Assembly (NCBI GenBank): GCA_021738625.1
Contig: JAIPBS010000006.1
Coordinates: forward strand, 1 to 64,000
Origin: Bacteroidales bacterium
GTDB lineage: Bacteria; Bacteroidota; Bacteroidia; Bacteroidales; JAIOZK01
Length of the DNA stretch: 64,000 bases
Direction: 5' to 3'
A program made the translations under genes and the position numbers. The notes beneath the pieces were generated by a model. That model made no database searches. It worked only from the letters and a program-made list of their open reading frames with translations, and was not told the origin of the DNA. Shown piece by piece: positions 1 through 8,157 of the stretch. Each line of letters begins with the position of its first letter. The first letter of the stretch is position 1.

Positions 1-167
1 AGGGTGACTGAACCGGTTATGCTCAATCCGTATATTGTATCATTCGGATCAAAGGGAAATATTTCAGCATCACTGGTGAAATATTGATTGACGTTAATGC
101 TCTGGGCACCCACGTTTGATATGAAGGCAATGGATGCGATCAAAATAATTGCTTTGGTTGTTTTCAC
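1..167 (-). CDS. N-terminal part of a secreted protein, cut by window edge
   Basis: The minus strand is open from a GTG at 167-165 to the window edge, giving 55 residues. It begins with a short basic n-region (MKTTK), a hydrophobic stretch (AIILIASIAFIS) and a likely cleavage site after NVGA before QSINVN, which is a typical Bacteroidota signal peptide. The mature part visible is too short to assign to a family. It is divergent from the cytochrome operon that starts at 533, with 365 bases between them. Start choice rests on the signal peptide; function unknown. Confidence 0.6.
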   Translation of the reverse strand, partial: MKTTKAIILIASIAFISNVGAQSINVNQYFTSDAEIFPFDPNDTIYGLSITGSVT

Positions 168-532
168 GGCTAATTTGTTTTGGTTTTTGCATTTATGATC
201 GATTGATTTTGAAACAGCTTCCTTCTTTCAAATATACATCATAATTCTATGTTTTCCTCATAAATGAAGAATTTATTTTGTATTGTGGAGTGAATCCGAT
301 CAACCGCAAGCTGCAGTTTAATTGATCTATCGGCCTCTCAATTGATTCGGAACAGGTATGCAATGATTGACCTCCTGTTCCTATAGGTATAACTGACATA
401 CCAGCATTCACACAACCAACTAATCCGTCCTTCTATGAATCAATTTAAAACATTAACAAATTAACATATGTATTTTGCTGTAAAGAAAATAAAACTTAAT
501 TTTGATTTGAAATAATACCATTCTCGCAGGTT
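168..532. other. 365-base divergent intergenic region upstream of the cytochrome operon
   Basis: AT-rich region without a convincing gene. It holds the putative promoter of the five-gene electron-transfer operon near its right end (473-504) and must also hold the promoter of the divergent secreted protein. No clear operator palindrome was recognised. Confidence 0.5.
473..504 (+). promoter_or_regulatory. Putative Bacteroidota-type promoter of the cytochrome operon
   Basis: A -33-like TTTTG (473-477) and a -7-like TAATTTTG (497-504, matching TAnnTTTG) are separated by 19 bases, the usual spacing for the primary sigma factor of this phylum. The start codon at 533 follows 28 bases later. It is the best match of both elements seen in the window. 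Confidence 0.55.
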
Positions 533-1402
533 TTGAACAAAACAGCACATTATATTTATATCACAGTTCTGACGCTGATCGTACTGGCTTCCCTGCTTTC
601 TTTGATATATATCGGATCATCATATTACAATGAAGAACTGGAGGAACGCTATTTTCACCCGGATCACCAGGAACTCAAATCCAGCGGTTTTGTCGGGCAT
701 GGACTGGGAGTCATTGGCTCGCTGCTGATCATTATCGGAGTGGCTTCCTATATGATCAGGAAGCGCCGGCGCTCAATGTACAAATATGGCAAGTTGAAAC
801 ACTGGCTCGAATTCCATATCTTTTTGTGCACCCTGGGCCCAATTCTCATTTTGTTTCATACGGCATTCAAGTTCGGTGGTCTGGTAGCCATCAGCTTCTG
901 GAGCATGGTGGCCGTCTTCCTGAGCGGGATCATCGGGCGATTTATTTATATACAGATACCCCGAAGCATTGAAGGGCGTGAACTGAGCCTCAGCGAAGTT
1001 CGGGAAATGCGGTCGGAGATCGAGCAGCTGATCGTAGAGGAACATCAGCTGGATGAGAGTACCCGCAACCGGATCAGGAAGGCCATGGGCGACCGGGCTG
1101 CGCCTGCCGGAAGCTTCAGTTTATGGAGAGGTTTGCGCAATTATTTCAGAGATCTGAGAAAAATATCAAACATTAGATCTGTATTGAAGGCGGAGGGCCT
1201 GTCTGCCGGTGAACAACGAAAAATCATTACTTTAGTAAAGAAAGATATTTCGCTCAACAGAAAGATCAGGCGGTTAAATGTTATGCAAAACCTGTTTAAA
1301 TACTGGCATGTAGCTCATCTTCCCTTTGCCTTTGTGATGCTGGTGATCATGATCATACATGTTGTGGTGACCATTCGTTTCGGGTACAAATGGATATTTT
1401 AA
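533..1402 (+). CDS. Membrane cytochrome b-like protein of electron-transfer operon
   Basis: Integral membrane protein of 289 residues with five likely helices (about 7-29, 53-75, 93-113, 116-139 and 259-280). Histidines in or beside these helices (56, 90, 95, 109, 259, 262, 276) are enough to hold two b haems, as in ferric-reductase-like or cytochrome b quinol dehydrogenases. Between helices 4 and 5 is a charged cytoplasmic-looking region of roughly 115 residues. The start is a TTG at 533; there is no in-frame ATG at the N-terminus. The next gene begins one base after the stop, so they are co-transcribed. Inferred role: exchanging electrons between the quinone pool and the neighbouring flavoprotein or periplasmic cytochromes. 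No close family was recognised, so haem binding is a prediction. Confidence 0.7.
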   Translation: MNKTAHYIYITVLTLIVLASLLSLIYIGSSYYNEELEERYFHPDHQELKSSGFVGHGLGVIGSLLIIIGVASYMIRKRRRSMYKYGKLKHWLEFHIFLCTLGPILILFHTAFKFGGLVAISFWSMVAVFLSGIIGRFIYIQIPRSIEGRELSLSEVREMRSEIEQLIVEEHQLDESTRNRIRKAMGDRAAPAGSFSLWRGLRNYFRDLRKISNIRSVLKAEGLSAGEQRKIITLVKKDISLNRKIRRLNVMQNLFKYWHVAHLPFAFVMLVIMIIHVVVTIRFGYKWIF

Positions 1403-1403
1403 G

Positions 1404-2729
1404 ATGGATTTTTTATTGAATGAAACGGTGATTTATGTGGCGACCATCCTGCTGTGTCTGCTGGTAATAGCTTTGTATTTATACCTACAGGCCCGCAAGT
1501 CGAGGATCACCAAACAAAAAATACAAACGGCCAAAGAGGAAGGACTGTACGAACCGGTATCACTGCATCCGGTGGTGGATAAAAACAGTTGCATCAAAAC
1601 CGGCGCCTGCATCGTGGCCTGTCCCGAAAAGGACATCCTGGGCATTGTAAACGGCAAGGCGGCCACCATCAATGCTTCACGATGTGTAGGGCACGGTGCC
1701 TGCTTTCATGCCTGCCCCACCGAGGCCATCACCCTGTGCATCGGTACCGAGCAAAGAGGCGTTGAATTGCCGCATGTCAACAAAAATTTTGAAACCAATA
1801 TCCCCGGTATTTTTATTGCCGGAGAACTGGGTGGTATGGGCCTGATCCGAAATGCGGTTGAACAAGGAAAGCAGGCGGTTGAAAATATCGCCAAATCTTT
1901 GAAAAAAAACGGGCAGGCCGAATACGACCTGATCATTGTGGGTGCCGGACCTGCCGGCATCGCCGCTTCGCTCACCGCAAAAAAACTCAAACTGAAAAGC
2001 CTTACGCTCGATCAGGAATCACTCGGGGGTACGGTCTATACCTTTCCCAGGGCGAAAGTGGTAATGACCTCGGCCATGGACCTTCCCCTGCATGGCAAGG
2101 TGAAACTTACTGAAACCACCAAGCCCGAATTGCTTGAACTGTGGAACGAGGTGCTTTCGAAAAATGAAATTCAGATGCGTGAGGGTGTTAAGATTGAAAG
2201 TATTATATCCGAGAACGGGCATTTTAAACTGATCGACCAGGAAGGTGTGGAATATTCCGCCAGAAGGGTTCTGCTGGCCATCGGCCGCAGGGGAAGCCCG
2301 CGTAAGCTTAACGTACCCGGGGAGAATTCTCAGAAGGTAGCTTACCGTTTGCTGGAACCTGAATTGATCAAAGATAAAAAAGTGGTGGTGGTCGGAGGGG
2401 GCGATTCCGCCATTGAATCGGCCCTGCTGCTGGCCGGGCAGAACGATGTGATCCTTTCGTACAGGAAGGATGCATTCAGCCGGCTGAAACCGAAAAATAA
2501 AAACAAGATCGAAGATGCCATGCAGGAAAACAGCCTGAAAGTTATTTTTAACTCAAACCTGAAAGCCATTAAAGAAAAGGAAGTGGAAATAGAAATTGAA
2601 GGCGAAACAGAGATAATAGAAAACGATCTGGTTTACATTTTCGCCGGTGGCGTTCTGCCCACAAAATTCCTTGAAAAGGCGGGCATTAAGATCACAAAGA
2701 AATTCGGGGAGGCCATTTTAAAACATTAG
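1404..2729 (+). CDS. Membrane-anchored ferredoxin/flavoprotein oxidoreductase with permuted FAD domain
   Basis: 441 residues: an N-terminal transmembrane helix (about 8-28), a ferredoxin-like region (60-112) and a thioredoxin-reductase-like FAD/NAD(P) region (about 113-441). Both ferredoxin motifs read C-x5-C-x3-C-P (Cys 63/69/73 and 94/100/104); the usual second cysteine is Thr in one and His in the other. The segment TNIPGIFIAGE (131-141), normally the C-terminal FAD-contacting strand of thioredoxin reductases, here precedes the first dinucleotide fold (GAGPAG, 180-185), and the protein ends without another copy. A second GGGDSA fold binds NAD(P). There is no redox CxxC in the NAD domain, so it is likelier a ferredoxin/NAD(P)H-type reductase than a thiol reductase. 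Operon position suggests electron entry from the cytoplasm. Confidence 0.75.
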   Translation: MDFLLNETVIYVATILLCLLVIALYLYLQARKSRITKQKIQTAKEEGLYEPVSLHPVVDKNSCIKTGACIVACPEKDILGIVNGKAATINASRCVGHGACFHACPTEAITLCIGTEQRGVELPHVNKNFETNIPGIFIAGELGGMGLIRNAVEQGKQAVENIAKSLKKNGQAEYDLIIVGAGPAGIAASLTAKKLKLKSLTLDQESLGGTVYTFPRAKVVMTSAMDLPLHGKVKLTETTKPELLELWNEVLSKNEIQMREGVKIESIISENGHFKLIDQEGVEYSARRVLLAIGRRGSPRKLNVPGENSQKVAYRLLEPELIKDKKVVVVGGGDSAIESALLLAGQNDVILSYRKDAFSRLKPKNKNKIEDAMQENSLKVIFNSNLKAIKEKEVEIEIEGETEIIENDLVYIFAGGVLPTKFLEKAGIKITKKFGEAILKH

Positions 2730-2732
2730 GGT

Positions 2733-4331
2733 ATGCGGATCAGATATAGTATATCATTGTTTTTACTGCTGGCGCTTTTCCTAGCGCAAAGCCTGAACGC
2801 TCAAATCTCTCCCGGCGATCTGGCCGCGGTACACGCCCACCTGGAAGGCAATGAAAACTGCACCCAATGCCATACCCTGGGCGATAAGGTGACCAACAAC
2901 AAATGCCTTGCCTGCCACAGCGAGATCGATAAACGCATTCAACAGGACAGGGGCTACCACGCCTCTTACCAGGTGAAGGGGAAGGACTGCTACGTATGCC
3001 ATAACGATCATCATGGCAGAAATTTCGATATCATCCGCTTTGACCCGGATACCTTCAATCACGATCTGACCGGTTATCAGTTGCAGGGAGCCCACAACAC
3101 ACTGGACTGCAAAAGCTGCCATCAAAAGGACTACCTCATCGATCAGGATCTGAAAGAAAAAGATTTTACCTACCTGGGCCTCGGCACCTCCTGCTTAAGC
3201 TGTCATGAGGATTATCACCAGGGGACCCTTGACAACAATTGCCTTTCCTGTCATAATTATGAGCAGTTCAGCCCGGCAAGCGGTTTCGACCACAGCCTGA
3301 CTGCCTTTCCACTTAAAGGAAAACACCGGGAGGTGGAGTGTATTGAATGTCATGAGGTGCAGGAACGCAATGGCAAAAAATTCCATCGATTTTCAGGTGT
3401 TGCACATAGCAATTGCACCGATTGCCATGAGGACCCACATCACAACCGATTCGGGCAGAACTGCACCCAATGTCATACGGAACAATCTTTTCATATCATG
3501 AAAGGTATGGAAAATTTCAACCACAACAGGACGGATTTCCCACTGGAGGGCCTGCACAAAACGGTTGATTGCGAATCATGTCACAAGGATAATTATACCA
3601 CACCCATCCCGCACCGCAATTGCATGGACTGCCATACCGATTATCATGAGGGTCAGTTTACAAAAGCTTCCGGTCCGGTTGATTGTGCCGATTGCCATAA
3701 TGTGAACGGCTTCGAGAATTATACCTTTACCCTTGAACGCCACCAGCAAACGGACTTTCCATTGGAGGGCGCACATATGGCTACTCCCTGTTTTGCCTGT
3801 CATCAAAAGGAGGGTGCTGAAAAATGGCGGTTCAGGGATATTGGTGAAAGCTGTAACGATTGCCATGAAAATATACATGAAACACATATAGATGAAAAGT
3901 ATTACCCGGATGCCGATTGCAAAAGCTGCCACAACCTGAACAGGTGGAATCTGGTTGAATTCGATCACGATCTGACCGGTTATACACTGGAAGGCGCCCA
4001 CCGCAAACAGAGCTGTAGGGATTGTCATTTTGTGGAAAACAAAGACGGAGATACCCAACAACGATTCGGTGAGCTTACCACAGCATGCACTGAATGCCAC
4101 CGGGATGTGCATTACGGGCAATTTGAAAAGACGAGAGAAAACCGGTGCCTGAGATGCCACGCCTACACCGACTGGACTGCAGAAAAATTTGATCACGACA
4201 ATACGGAGTTTCCGCTTCAAGGAAGACATAAAGAAATTGAATGCTCGGCCTGTCATAAAGAGATTCGGCAGGGGAATGTCACTTATGTATTATACAAAAT
4301 ACCCGATTACAGATGCGAGGCCTGTCATTAA
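2733..4331 (+). CDS. Multihaem c-type cytochrome, 20 CxxCH motifs
   Basis: 532 residues with a signal peptide (MRIRYSISLFLLLALFLAQSL, cleavage near NA-QIS) and twenty CxxCH haem-attachment motifs, about one per 26 residues. Many are preceded by the recurring phrase FDHDxTxFPLxGxH, which supplies distal histidines, so bis-His c haems are likely. Export plus covalent haem places it in the periplasm or at the outer membrane. The last motif (CEACH) is the extreme C-terminus, followed directly by the stop. The final codons overlap the next cytochrome gene by 19 bases in another frame. Predicted role: a molecular wire in the conduit formed with the neighbouring genes. Partner and acceptor cannot be read from sequence. 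Confidence 0.9.
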   Translation: MRIRYSISLFLLLALFLAQSLNAQISPGDLAAVHAHLEGNENCTQCHTLGDKVTNNKCLACHSEIDKRIQQDRGYHASYQVKGKDCYVCHNDHHGRNFDIIRFDPDTFNHDLTGYQLQGAHNTLDCKSCHQKDYLIDQDLKEKDFTYLGLGTSCLSCHEDYHQGTLDNNCLSCHNYEQFSPASGFDHSLTAFPLKGKHREVECIECHEVQERNGKKFHRFSGVAHSNCTDCHEDPHHNRFGQNCTQCHTEQSFHIMKGMENFNHNRTDFPLEGLHKTVDCESCHKDNYTTPIPHRNCMDCHTDYHEGQFTKASGPVDCADCHNVNGFENYTFTLERHQQTDFPLEGAHMATPCFACHQKEGAEKWRFRDIGESCNDCHENIHETHIDEKYYPDADCKSCHNLNRWNLVEFDHDLTGYTLEGAHRKQSCRDCHFVENKDGDTQQRFGELTTACTECHRDVHYGQFEKTRENRCLRCHAYTDWTAEKFDHDNTEFPLQGRHKEIECSACHKEIRQGNVTYVLYKIPDYRCEACH

Positions 4332-6523
4332 CCACCGGATTTATTTTTATCCTCATCCTGATCTTTGCTTTTCAAACCAAGGATTCGCCGCATGGAGAGG
4401 ACTTTGATATGAGTTGTAAGCTATGCCACAGCCCGGATAGCTGGAAACTCAACCAGGAAAACATGGATTTCGATCATGCAAGCACCTCTTTTCCCCTCGA
4501 AGGGCAACATGTGCTTACAGGATGCCGCGAATGTCATGTTTCACTGGTTTTTTCTCAAACACCTTCTCAATGCGTAGCCTGTCATACGGACATGCACGAG
4601 CAAACCCTGGGGATGGACTGCGGCCGTTGTCATACGCCCCAGTCATGGATCGTTCCAAATATTACGGAGATCCATCAGTTAAGCCGTTTCCCGCTGGTGG
4701 GCGCGCATCTGACCGCCGGATGCAGTGACTGCCATCCCTCAGCCAGTTCGCTTCGCTTTGCACCACTCGGAATAGAATGTATCGAATGTCATCAACAGGA
4801 ATACCTGGATGCCGATAATCCAAATCATGTTGAAGCAGATTTTTCAGTGAATTGCCAGGAATGCCACAATGTAAATGCATTTGATTGGAGCGGGGCCGGC
4901 TTCAACCACGCGTTTTTCCCTCTGACCAAAGGACACGATATCGCCAATTGCTTTGAATGCCATACACCCGGTTCGGATTATTCCGAAATTTCGGCCAATT
5001 GTTATTCCTGCCACGAAACGGATTATGTAAATGCAGCAAATCCCGCACATCAGCAGGCAGGATTTTCTACTGAATGCCAGCAATGCCATACTACCGATCC
5101 GGGATGGAAACCGGCAAGTTTCCAGGAGCACGACGGATTGTATTTTCCAATTTATTCAGGTGAACACCAGGGTGAATGGGGTACATGCATGGAATGTCAT
5201 ACCGACCCCAACGATTATACTTTGTTTAGCTGTATCGACTGCCATGAGCACAACAAACCCGATACGGACGAAGAGCATGATGATGTCGGCGGTTATATCT
5301 ACGAAAGCCAGGCCTGCTACCAGTGTCATCCCACAGGAAGCGCCGAAGACGGCTTCGACCACAGCCAGACACAGTTTCCACTGACGGGAGCACATATCAC
5401 AACGGCTTGTGTCGATTGTCACGCTGATGGTTATGAGGGTACCCCCATGCAGTGTGTGGCCTGTCATGAGGAAGATTACGGACAGACCACCAACCCGAAC
5501 CATCAAAGCATCGGCCTGTCAACCGAATGCCAGAACTGCCACACCACCAACCCGGGCTGGCAACCGGCTACCTTCGATGAACATGACGGATTGTATTTTC
5601 CGATTTATTCCGGTGAACACAATGGCACCTGGAATGAATGTTTGGAGTGTCATACCGATCCGTCAAACTACAATCTTTTCACATGTATCGACTGCCATGA
5701 GCACAATAAACCTGATACCGATGAAGAACATGATGAAGTGGGTGGCTATATTTACGAGTCGATCGCCTGTTATGAGTGCCATCCTGACGGAACGGCGGAA
5801 AACAGTTTTGACCACAACCAATCGGCTTTTCCGCTGACAGGAGCGCATATCACAACCGCCTGCATCGAATGCCACGCAAGCGGATATACCGGAACCCCGA
5901 CCGAATGTTTTGCCTGTCATGAACCGGATTTCAATCAATCCACCAATCCGGATCATGCGGAATTGGGGCTTTCAACCTCCTGCGCCGATTGCCACAGCAC
6001 ACAGCCGGGCTGGCAACCGGCCTCTTTCGATATACATGACCAGTTTCATGTACTTGAAGGGGCGCATGCCCAGATCGCCAATAACTGTGCGCTTTGTCAT
6101 GACGGAAACTACATCAGCACACCAAACACTTGTGTAGGTTGTCACCAGGAAGATTACAACCAGACCTCCGATCCCCCGCACCTGTCCGCGCAATTCCCCA
6201 CCGATTGCGAAATGTGCCACAGCCAGAGCGCCTGGAAGCCCTCAACTTTCGATCACGACGGGATGTATTTCCCCATATACAGCGGATCTCACAATGGAGA
6301 GTGGGGCGCCTGCATCGACTGCCATACCAATCCGTCGAATTATACCGTTTTCAGCTGTATCGACTGCCATGAACACAACCAACAGGACATGGATGAAGAT
6401 CATGACGAAGTGCCGGGCTACATCTATGAGAGCAATGCCTGTTTCGAATGTCATCCCAACGGGGAAGAGCCTTTCGGCAAATTGAGGAAAGTTAAGGACA
6501 TCAACAACGAAAGGGCGTTTTGA
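4313..6523 (+). CDS. Multihaem c-type cytochrome, 28 CxxCH motifs
   Basis: 736 residues with a hydrophobic N-terminus (about residues 6-21) serving as signal peptide or membrane anchor, then 28 CxxCH motifs. Residues 250-400 and 401-551 are a near-identical tandem duplication (151-residue period) with phrases such as DGLYFPIYSGEH and CIDCHEHNKPDTDEEHD; shorter diverged copies follow. The C-terminal tail after the last haem is short and basic. The start overlaps the end of the preceding cytochrome by 19 bases, which suggests translational coupling; the separate signal-like sequence argues against a frameshifted single gene. With its neighbour it gives 48 predicted haems. Likely a periplasmic or surface electron carrier. 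Confidence 0.9.
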   Translation: MRGLSLTTGFIFILILIFAFQTKDSPHGEDFDMSCKLCHSPDSWKLNQENMDFDHASTSFPLEGQHVLTGCRECHVSLVFSQTPSQCVACHTDMHEQTLGMDCGRCHTPQSWIVPNITEIHQLSRFPLVGAHLTAGCSDCHPSASSLRFAPLGIECIECHQQEYLDADNPNHVEADFSVNCQECHNVNAFDWSGAGFNHAFFPLTKGHDIANCFECHTPGSDYSEISANCYSCHETDYVNAANPAHQQAGFSTECQQCHTTDPGWKPASFQEHDGLYFPIYSGEHQGEWGTCMECHTDPNDYTLFSCIDCHEHNKPDTDEEHDDVGGYIYESQACYQCHPTGSAEDGFDHSQTQFPLTGAHITTACVDCHADGYEGTPMQCVACHEEDYGQTTNPNHQSIGLSTECQNCHTTNPGWQPATFDEHDGLYFPIYSGEHNGTWNECLECHTDPSNYNLFTCIDCHEHNKPDTDEEHDEVGGYIYESIACYECHPDGTAENSFDHNQSAFPLTGAHITTACIECHASGYTGTPTECFACHEPDFNQSTNPDHAELGLSTSCADCHSTQPGWQPASFDIHDQFHVLEGAHAQIANNCALCHDGNYISTPNTCVGCHQEDYNQTSDPPHLSAQFPTDCEMCHSQSAWKPSTFDHDGMYFPIYSGSHNGEWGACIDCHTNPSNYTVFSCIDCHEHNQQDMDEDHDEVPGYIYESNACFECHPNGEEPFGKLRKVKDINNERAF
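5060..5965 (+). repeat. Tandem duplication inside the 28-haem cytochrome gene
   Basis: Two copies of exactly 453 bases (5060-5512 and 5513-5965) encode 151-residue units, each with six CxxCH motifs in identical spacing. A third partial copy starts at 5966 and a further relative at about 6205. Identity is highest around the YFPIYSGEH and CIDCHEHNKPDTDEEHD segments. Confidence 0.85.
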
Positions 6524-6524
6524 A

Positions 6525-8147
6525 ATGAAAACCTTTGCACATATCGTTTTGCCGTTTGCTATTTTGATTGTGGCGCTTTCTACATCAGCTCAGGAACAGA
6601 AGCAACTTAAAGAAGGAGAGGTAAGTTACAAAAGCCCAAACAATGTATATGTCACCTTCGAATCGACGGAGGGACTAACCGAAGGTGATACCCTGTTTAT
6701 GAGCAAAAATGAAAACCTTGTTCCCGTACTTGTGGTGAAAAACCTTTCTTCCATTTCATGTGTATGCGATCCCCTGCCGGGATTTGACCTTGAGGTGGGC
6801 GACCGCATCCTGGACAATAAGCCTTCGGCTGGGGCGGACTCAGAAGGTGTTAAAGAAGATAAAAGGGAGTTGACTAAAAAAAAGGAATCGAAAGAAAAAA
6901 AGCAGGACAGGGATAAGGATAGTCCGGAAAAGATCGAGTTGTATCAACGCATACATGGGCGGGTATCTGTTTCTTCCTTTTCCGATTTCTCCAATACCGA
7001 TATGGAAAACCGGCAGCGCCTGCGCTACCTGCTCTCGCTGGATGCCGACCACATCGGGGGCTCGCGCCTGTCTTTTGAAAGTTATGTGGCATTCAGCCAC
7101 AGAAACAACGAATGGGATGAAATACGGGATAATGTTTACAACGGTTTGAAGATATACAACCTGAACCTGAAGTATGCCTTCAATGCAAATACGAAGGCCT
7201 GGTTGGGCAGGAAGATCAACCCGAAGCTTTCGAGTATGGGCGCCATCGACGGGCTGCAGTTCGAGAAAGGCTTTGGCAGTTTCACGGCAGGGATCGTGGC
7301 CGGTTCGCGCCCCGACTGGGAGGATTACAGTTTCAACACCGATTTGCTCCAGGCAGGCGCCTACATCAATCATCATCATAAATCGGAAGAGGGAAGCATG
7401 CAAACCACCCTTGCCTTTGTTGAGCAAACCAACAAAGGAAATACCGACAGGAGGTTTGTTTATGTGCAGCATGTGAATATGCTGGTGAAGAAGCTATATT
7501 TTTTCGGTTCCGGCGAATTCGATCTGTACAAGCAGGTGGACGGGCAACAGGAAAGCGTTTTCAATCTTACCAATCTCTATCTTTCGCTCCGGTACCGCAT
7601 GCTGAAAAAACTATCGGTTTCCTTTTCCTACAGCGCCCGCAACAACATCATCTATTACGAGACCTATAAAAGTTTTGTAGAGCGATTGCTCGAGATGGAA
7701 ACCCTGCAGGGCTTTATTTTATCTGCCAATTACCGTCCCTTTAAATTCGTTTCGGTGGGTGCCAGGGCGGGTTACCGTGATCGGAAATCCGACGACAATC
7801 CGTCGAAAAACCTTTATGCCTACATGAGCTTTAGCAAGCTGCCTTTCCTCGGTCTTTCCGCCAACATCAACACTATTTTGCTGGAGACAACCTATCTGAA
7901 AGGACAGGTGTATGGCGCCAGGTTGTATCGCGATTTTATGAAAGGAAAGATAAACACTTCAGCGGGATACAGAAATGTTAATTATACCTATTTCAATAAT
8001 GAGTTGGAAACCAACCAGCATATCATCGAGGCTTCGGTCAGCCTGAGAACGGCATGGCAGATTTTTCTTTCATTGAATTATGAAGCCACCCTCGATGAAG
8101 CATTCACTTTTCACAGGTTGTATGTCAATCTGACCAAAAGGTTCTGA
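6525..8147 (+). CDS. Outer-membrane beta-barrel protein of the cytochrome operon
   Basis: 540 residues. Signal peptide 1-22 (cleavage near STSA-QEQ); a small beta-rich domain about 24-100 that resembles an SH3-like fold (GLTEGDTLFM, GDRIL); a highly charged Lys/Glu/Asp linker about 108-140; then roughly 400 residues of alternating aromatic and polar strands (NLNLKYAF, VSFSYSAR, FVSVGARAGY) ending in aromatic TKRF, the signature of an outer-membrane barrel. It starts two bases after the 28-haem cytochrome. By analogy with porin-cytochrome conduits (MtrB or PCC barrels), it may sheathe the cytochromes across the outer membrane, but I see no specific similarity to MtrB. It could also be a general porin. 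Confidence 0.7.
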   Translation: MKTFAHIVLPFAILIVALSTSAQEQKQLKEGEVSYKSPNNVYVTFESTEGLTEGDTLFMSKNENLVPVLVVKNLSSISCVCDPLPGFDLEVGDRILDNKPSAGADSEGVKEDKRELTKKKESKEKKQDRDKDSPEKIELYQRIHGRVSVSSFSDFSNTDMENRQRLRYLLSLDADHIGGSRLSFESYVAFSHRNNEWDEIRDNVYNGLKIYNLNLKYAFNANTKAWLGRKINPKLSSMGAIDGLQFEKGFGSFTAGIVAGSRPDWEDYSFNTDLLQAGAYINHHHKSEEGSMQTTLAFVEQTNKGNTDRRFVYVQHVNMLVKKLYFFGSGEFDLYKQVDGQQESVFNLTNLYLSLRYRMLKKLSVSFSYSARNNIIYYETYKSFVERLLEMETLQGFILSANYRPFKFVSVGARAGYRDRKSDDNPSKNLYAYMSFSKLPFLGLSANINTILLETTYLKGQVYGARLYRDFMKGKINTSAGYRNVNYTYFNNELETNQHIIEASVSLRTAWQIFLSLNYEATLDEAFTFHRLYVNLTKRF

Positions 8148-8157
8148 CCAAAACAGA

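Noticed and set aside
1404-2729. Thioredoxin reductase
   Set aside because: Lacks the redox-active CxxC in the NAD domain and carries a membrane helix and ferredoxin motifs.
3576-4256. Long open frame of 226 codons on the minus strand inside the 20-haem cytochrome gene
   Set aside because: Antisense shadow of a biased CxxCH-rich coding sequence; the translation has no family resemblance and several similar shadows cover both cytochrome genes.
2733-6523. Possibility that the two cytochromes are one gene split by a frameshift
   Set aside because: The second has its own start codon and a hydrophobic signal-like N-terminus directly after the overlap, so two genes are the simpler reading.
6840-7472. 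210-codon open frame opposite the outer-membrane barrel gene
   Set aside because: Shadow of the coding strand; no signal peptide or domain, and the plus-strand gene is convincing.
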